NCBI GenBank assembly: GCA_021397835.1
Contig: JAJFZO010000609.1
Location: 11,348,001-11,412,000 of the forward strand
DNA: 64,000 nucleotides
Direction: 5' to 3'
Origin: Moringa oleifera
Lineage: Eukaryota > Streptophyta > Magnoliopsida > Brassicales > Moringaceae
Shown here: positions 61,301-64,000 of the stretch, in pieces
Numbering within the stretch: position 1 is the stretch's first letter
Layout of the letters: each line of letters opens with the position of its first letter
Position numbers and translations under genes: made by a program
The notes under the pieces: model-generated
What the model was told of the DNA's origin: nothing
What the model saw: only the letters and a program-made list of their open reading frames with translations
The model's database searches: none

Positions 61301-63859
61301 TGATCTTCGTTGGCACTTGGGGCCGACATGGGTGAGCCACTTTCACGAAGAATGTTTCCATCTGAAAAGGATCTTTTGAAAAATGACCTAAAAAACAAAA
61401 CCAAACAGCTAACATATAAGATGAAGAATACAACTGCTTACTCACAAAATCACAAAGAAATTCATCAAGGAAAAAATTTATTTAAAAGCCATGATTCTGA
61501 AATTAGAGTCCATTCTCTCAAGTGCCTCATAAATTCATTATCTGGACCATGCCTACCAATTCTGCCAAAATAACAGAAAAAATATGCACCACAAGCATGG
61601 TAGGGGATCAGATGCCACCAGAAACAATCCTAATGCTCCCTTCATTTGTTTTAATGGGTAAAAAACAAGGAAAGCATTCCAAGAAAATTAAACAAGTTAA
61701 TGAAGCTAGTCAAAAATGCAGCTACATAAATATCCACAACACAAAGAAGTTTTGACATGAATAAGACTGGAACTTAAGGAGTTCCATACTTCAAATTCCA
61801 TTTCCCCGATAAAGAACCTGACGGTCAGAAATATGCAATAGATGACACCATATCAAGGTTTGAACCCTCGTCACCAGGAGTGCAAACAACAGAAATTCGT
61901 TGTTACATCTAACAATCCAAGCATGTAAGCCACACTTTGCAGACAGTTAAATATCGTCATGCAAAGCCTAAGAGTATGGAGCAGATTTAATCATGTAGAG
62001 GAATAACTGCTCTCATATACCATTTTAAAAAAAAAGAAAAAAAAAACAAAAGTAAGGATAGAGGCAATTATGTTTGTCTTTCACATCAATAACCAATGAG
62101 GTAAAGTATATTAAGTTAAAGGCCTTGATTAGCCAGCAAGTACCTTCCATCTTCATCCACATTTCTTTCTCCGTTCCACCCTCTGTAATGATGTTCTGAA
62201 CCCAACTCCCAAAGAGCAGGTTTACCCTGCCGAGGCTGGAAATGCCCCAAAAATCTGCTCATTTTCAATTCTTTCTTAGAAAGATCAATCACAGTAGAAA
62301 ACAGCACATAAAAGAATCAATCTGATTAAATAATTGCAATTAGATACTTCAAAACAGAACAAAGTCTATCCAGTTTTATCACTCTGCCATAAAGTAAATC
62401 AAGACAAGGAAAGCTTAAGAGCAAGAGTAGCTTACACATTAATTGCATTTTGCTTCTCTGCGTCCATGTAGGCATTGCTGTAATATCGTTGAAGAGTTCT
62501 GAAGAACTCCTGGGACTGGGTTGCTGCTCTCCACTGCCCTCTTCTCTCAGAGAATATCTAGACGGCACCAAGTTCAAAAGGTTTTAAAAAAATACAAATT
62601 TTGTTCAAAACTAAAAATTAGGGCAAACCAACAAGAATCAGATCTAGAAACATGACCATTGACCAAATAGCCAAGTCCACAGAAAGTCAGCATACCAATG
62701 CCTAACCTTTTTGTATCAAGAGTTGACAAACTAATGTCACTCTCAGGCTGTCAAAGGTTATTGATATGCAAAGCAAAGCAGTCAGTCCATAATATTTGTC
62801 CAAACACCCTCCCATTCTCCCACATCCCCACCCTACCTTCTCTGTCGTTCTCTCTACATACATAAATTTAGACATTCTCTTTTGATCAGAATAAATATAG
62901 CGATACAATTACTTGAAGACAGAGATGAAAAAAGGTACCGATTGGTGGTGCAGCAAGTATGCAACGTCCTCTTTATATGTGAGGGAGGCACAAACCTATC
63001 TCTTCCTTGCATTGAATTAACATGAAGCAATCTCTCAAAAGGTAGGGGTGACTAACTCTCATGATGGATCTTACATTTTGGTTTCTCAGTCGAATCAGAG
63101 TCTTCTTACAATCAAAAAAGATTAATTTTTATGCACATAGATCAATTTAACAAATCAAATGACTCAGTCCTAAGTATCAGAAAATGACTCCCCTTATTCC
63201 ACACCACAGGATCAGTTTCTAATTCAAGCCGAATACACTGACATTAAGTAATAGTGTAGTTTCAAAATAAGAAAATTACATTGTGCTCAGCCATAAGATC
63301 ATTTTGATTGTGACCCAAGACCAAAACCAAACAATGGAAATATAAAAAAATAAATAATCAGCACTGCCCACAATATTTGAGTTATGAAAAATGAAGAGGT
63401 TTGCAGAAAATATCAAAAGTCAGGATTACCTTATTGTGAGCAGCTGAGCCTCCATACTGGTGGGCAAGTGTGTCACCCATCCTCTCATAAAAACCCATCA
63501 AAATATCAGCCAGAGGAGCATCAAGGTCTATCTTTGGGGTATCTATAACTCCCAAAGCATGAAGTTGGTGCCCAAGAGCAGCCAATCCATATGCATACTG
63601 CGCAACATTTGTCCGGTCTAGGCAATCGATGCAATTGGTCCTTAGCACACCCCTCTGGAATGTGGGTGGCTTCATAGAACAATTTCCATTAGAAACACTG
63701 CTATTTCCACTAACATTCCTCTCTAAAGTACTAGCATCATCATTGCCATCGTCGTGATGGTTATTAGGGGAAGAGTTTCCGTTGACAACACTTATATTAG
63801 CATTGTCATTGAGTTTATCACAATGATCCTGGGAAGTGGAGTTGCCATTGTCACCATTC
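58325..63859 (-). CDS. SAC-domain phosphoinositide phosphatase (SAC1-5 type), 3' part
   Basis: Partial: the gene enters from beyond the right edge. Exons on the minus strand: 63859-63430, 62557-62436, 62254-62144, 61387-61196, 60072-59899, 59274-59160, 58444-58325; these give the last 420 aa. The first visible exon has the catalytic CX5R motif (RTNCIDCLDRTN), preceded by a roughly 60-residue Asn/Ser/Asp-rich insertion. It continues NVAQYAYGLAALGHQLHALG, GDTLAHQYGGSAAHNK, then FSERRGQWRAATQSQEFFRTLQRYYSNAYMD and NVFLGHFQPRQGKPALWELG. The plant-specific tail includes RYTPSMPRRQLFGDVQRERC and FVDIDWLSSSGNSCEEEPYD, ending FSDTFVQWVNYGETLCH. Plant SAC1-5 hydrolyse PI(3,5)P2 and related lipids at the tonoplast or endomembranes (family knowledge). 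The catalytic loop is intact, so the enzyme is probably active. The member within SAC1-5 is not resolved. Confidence 0.93.
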
Positions 63860-64000
63860 CTGCATCAAATTTCTTGCTTTTATCATACCATAACGAACGA
63901 GGCCAAATGCACAGAGAGAGAGAGAGAAGAGGGGAGACAGAGAGAGGCAAAGTTGAATGTTGAACACTCAAATTGTAGTTAAACCAAAAGGATCTTTGCT
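63860..64000 (-). other. Intron of the SAC gene running off the window
   Basis: Directly upstream (on the minus strand) of the acceptor at 63860. It contains a GA-repeat-rich stretch (about 63914-63950). No further exon is visible before the edge. Confidence 0.55.

Noticed and set aside
61850..61885. GGTTTGAACCCTC, a second B-box-like sequence in a SAC intron
   Set aside because: No target-site duplication, A-rich tail or A box could be found around it, and the motif is itself near-palindromic.

Overview
This is eukaryotic nuclear DNA from a dicotyledonous plant. The genes have many GT-AG introns. The protein families (SAUR, plant sucrose synthase, NACK-type kinesin, plant SAC phosphatase) are plant lineages, and the spacers are very AT-rich. 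There is no bacterial-style gene packing, CRISPR array, rRNA or convincing tRNA. I cannot name the species.

Layout, left to right. (1) 0.9-2.0 kb: a SAUR auxin-response gene (+) with an unusual intron before its last codons. (2) 8.1-8.5 kb: a second, intronless SAUR (-) of the SAUR76/77/78 type. (3) 8.7-12.7 kb: AT-rich DNA without a supported gene. (4) 14.0-24.9 kb: an 11-exon gene (+) for a protein of about 1793 aa that joins an EMB8-like alpha/beta-hydrolase module, a long acidic linker and a CPBP (CAAX-protease-like) membrane module. (5) 26.5-32.4 kb: a SUS1-type sucrose synthase (-), 13 coding exons and 805 aa, probably with a 2-kb leader intron. (6) 32.4-38.3 kb: a gene-free divergent spacer. 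(7) 39.4-46.8 kb: a NACK2/TETRASPORE-type kinesin (+), 14 coding exons and 946 aa. (8) 48.0-55.9 kb: translation initiation factor eIF3k (+), 8 exons and 236 aa. Its intron 4 holds a decayed 4.6-kb LINE and its intron 1 a short SINE-like insertion with an exact 17-bp target duplication. (9) 58.3-63.9 kb and beyond the right edge: the 3' part of a SAC-domain phosphoinositide phosphatase (-) with its catalytic CX5R motif.

The genes are not an operon and have separate jobs: auxin-linked growth, plastid or membrane function, sucrose cleavage, cytokinesis, translation, and phosphoinositide turnover. Their neighbourhood matters because SAUR70-like, SAUR76-like, SUS1/4, TES/NACK2 and SAC genes lie together in two duplicated Arabidopsis segments, as I recall them (At5g208xx and At3g431xx-432xx). 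The window therefore looks like an ancestral block.

I found no clearly undescribed system. The most notable signals are the apparent loss of canonical catalytic residues in both enzyme modules of the EMB8/CPBP protein, the two retroelements in eIF3k, and a perfect 18-bp-stem palindrome near 47.6 kb. Exon boundaries were assigned by hand from GT-AG sites, reading-frame continuity and family knowledge; no search was run.
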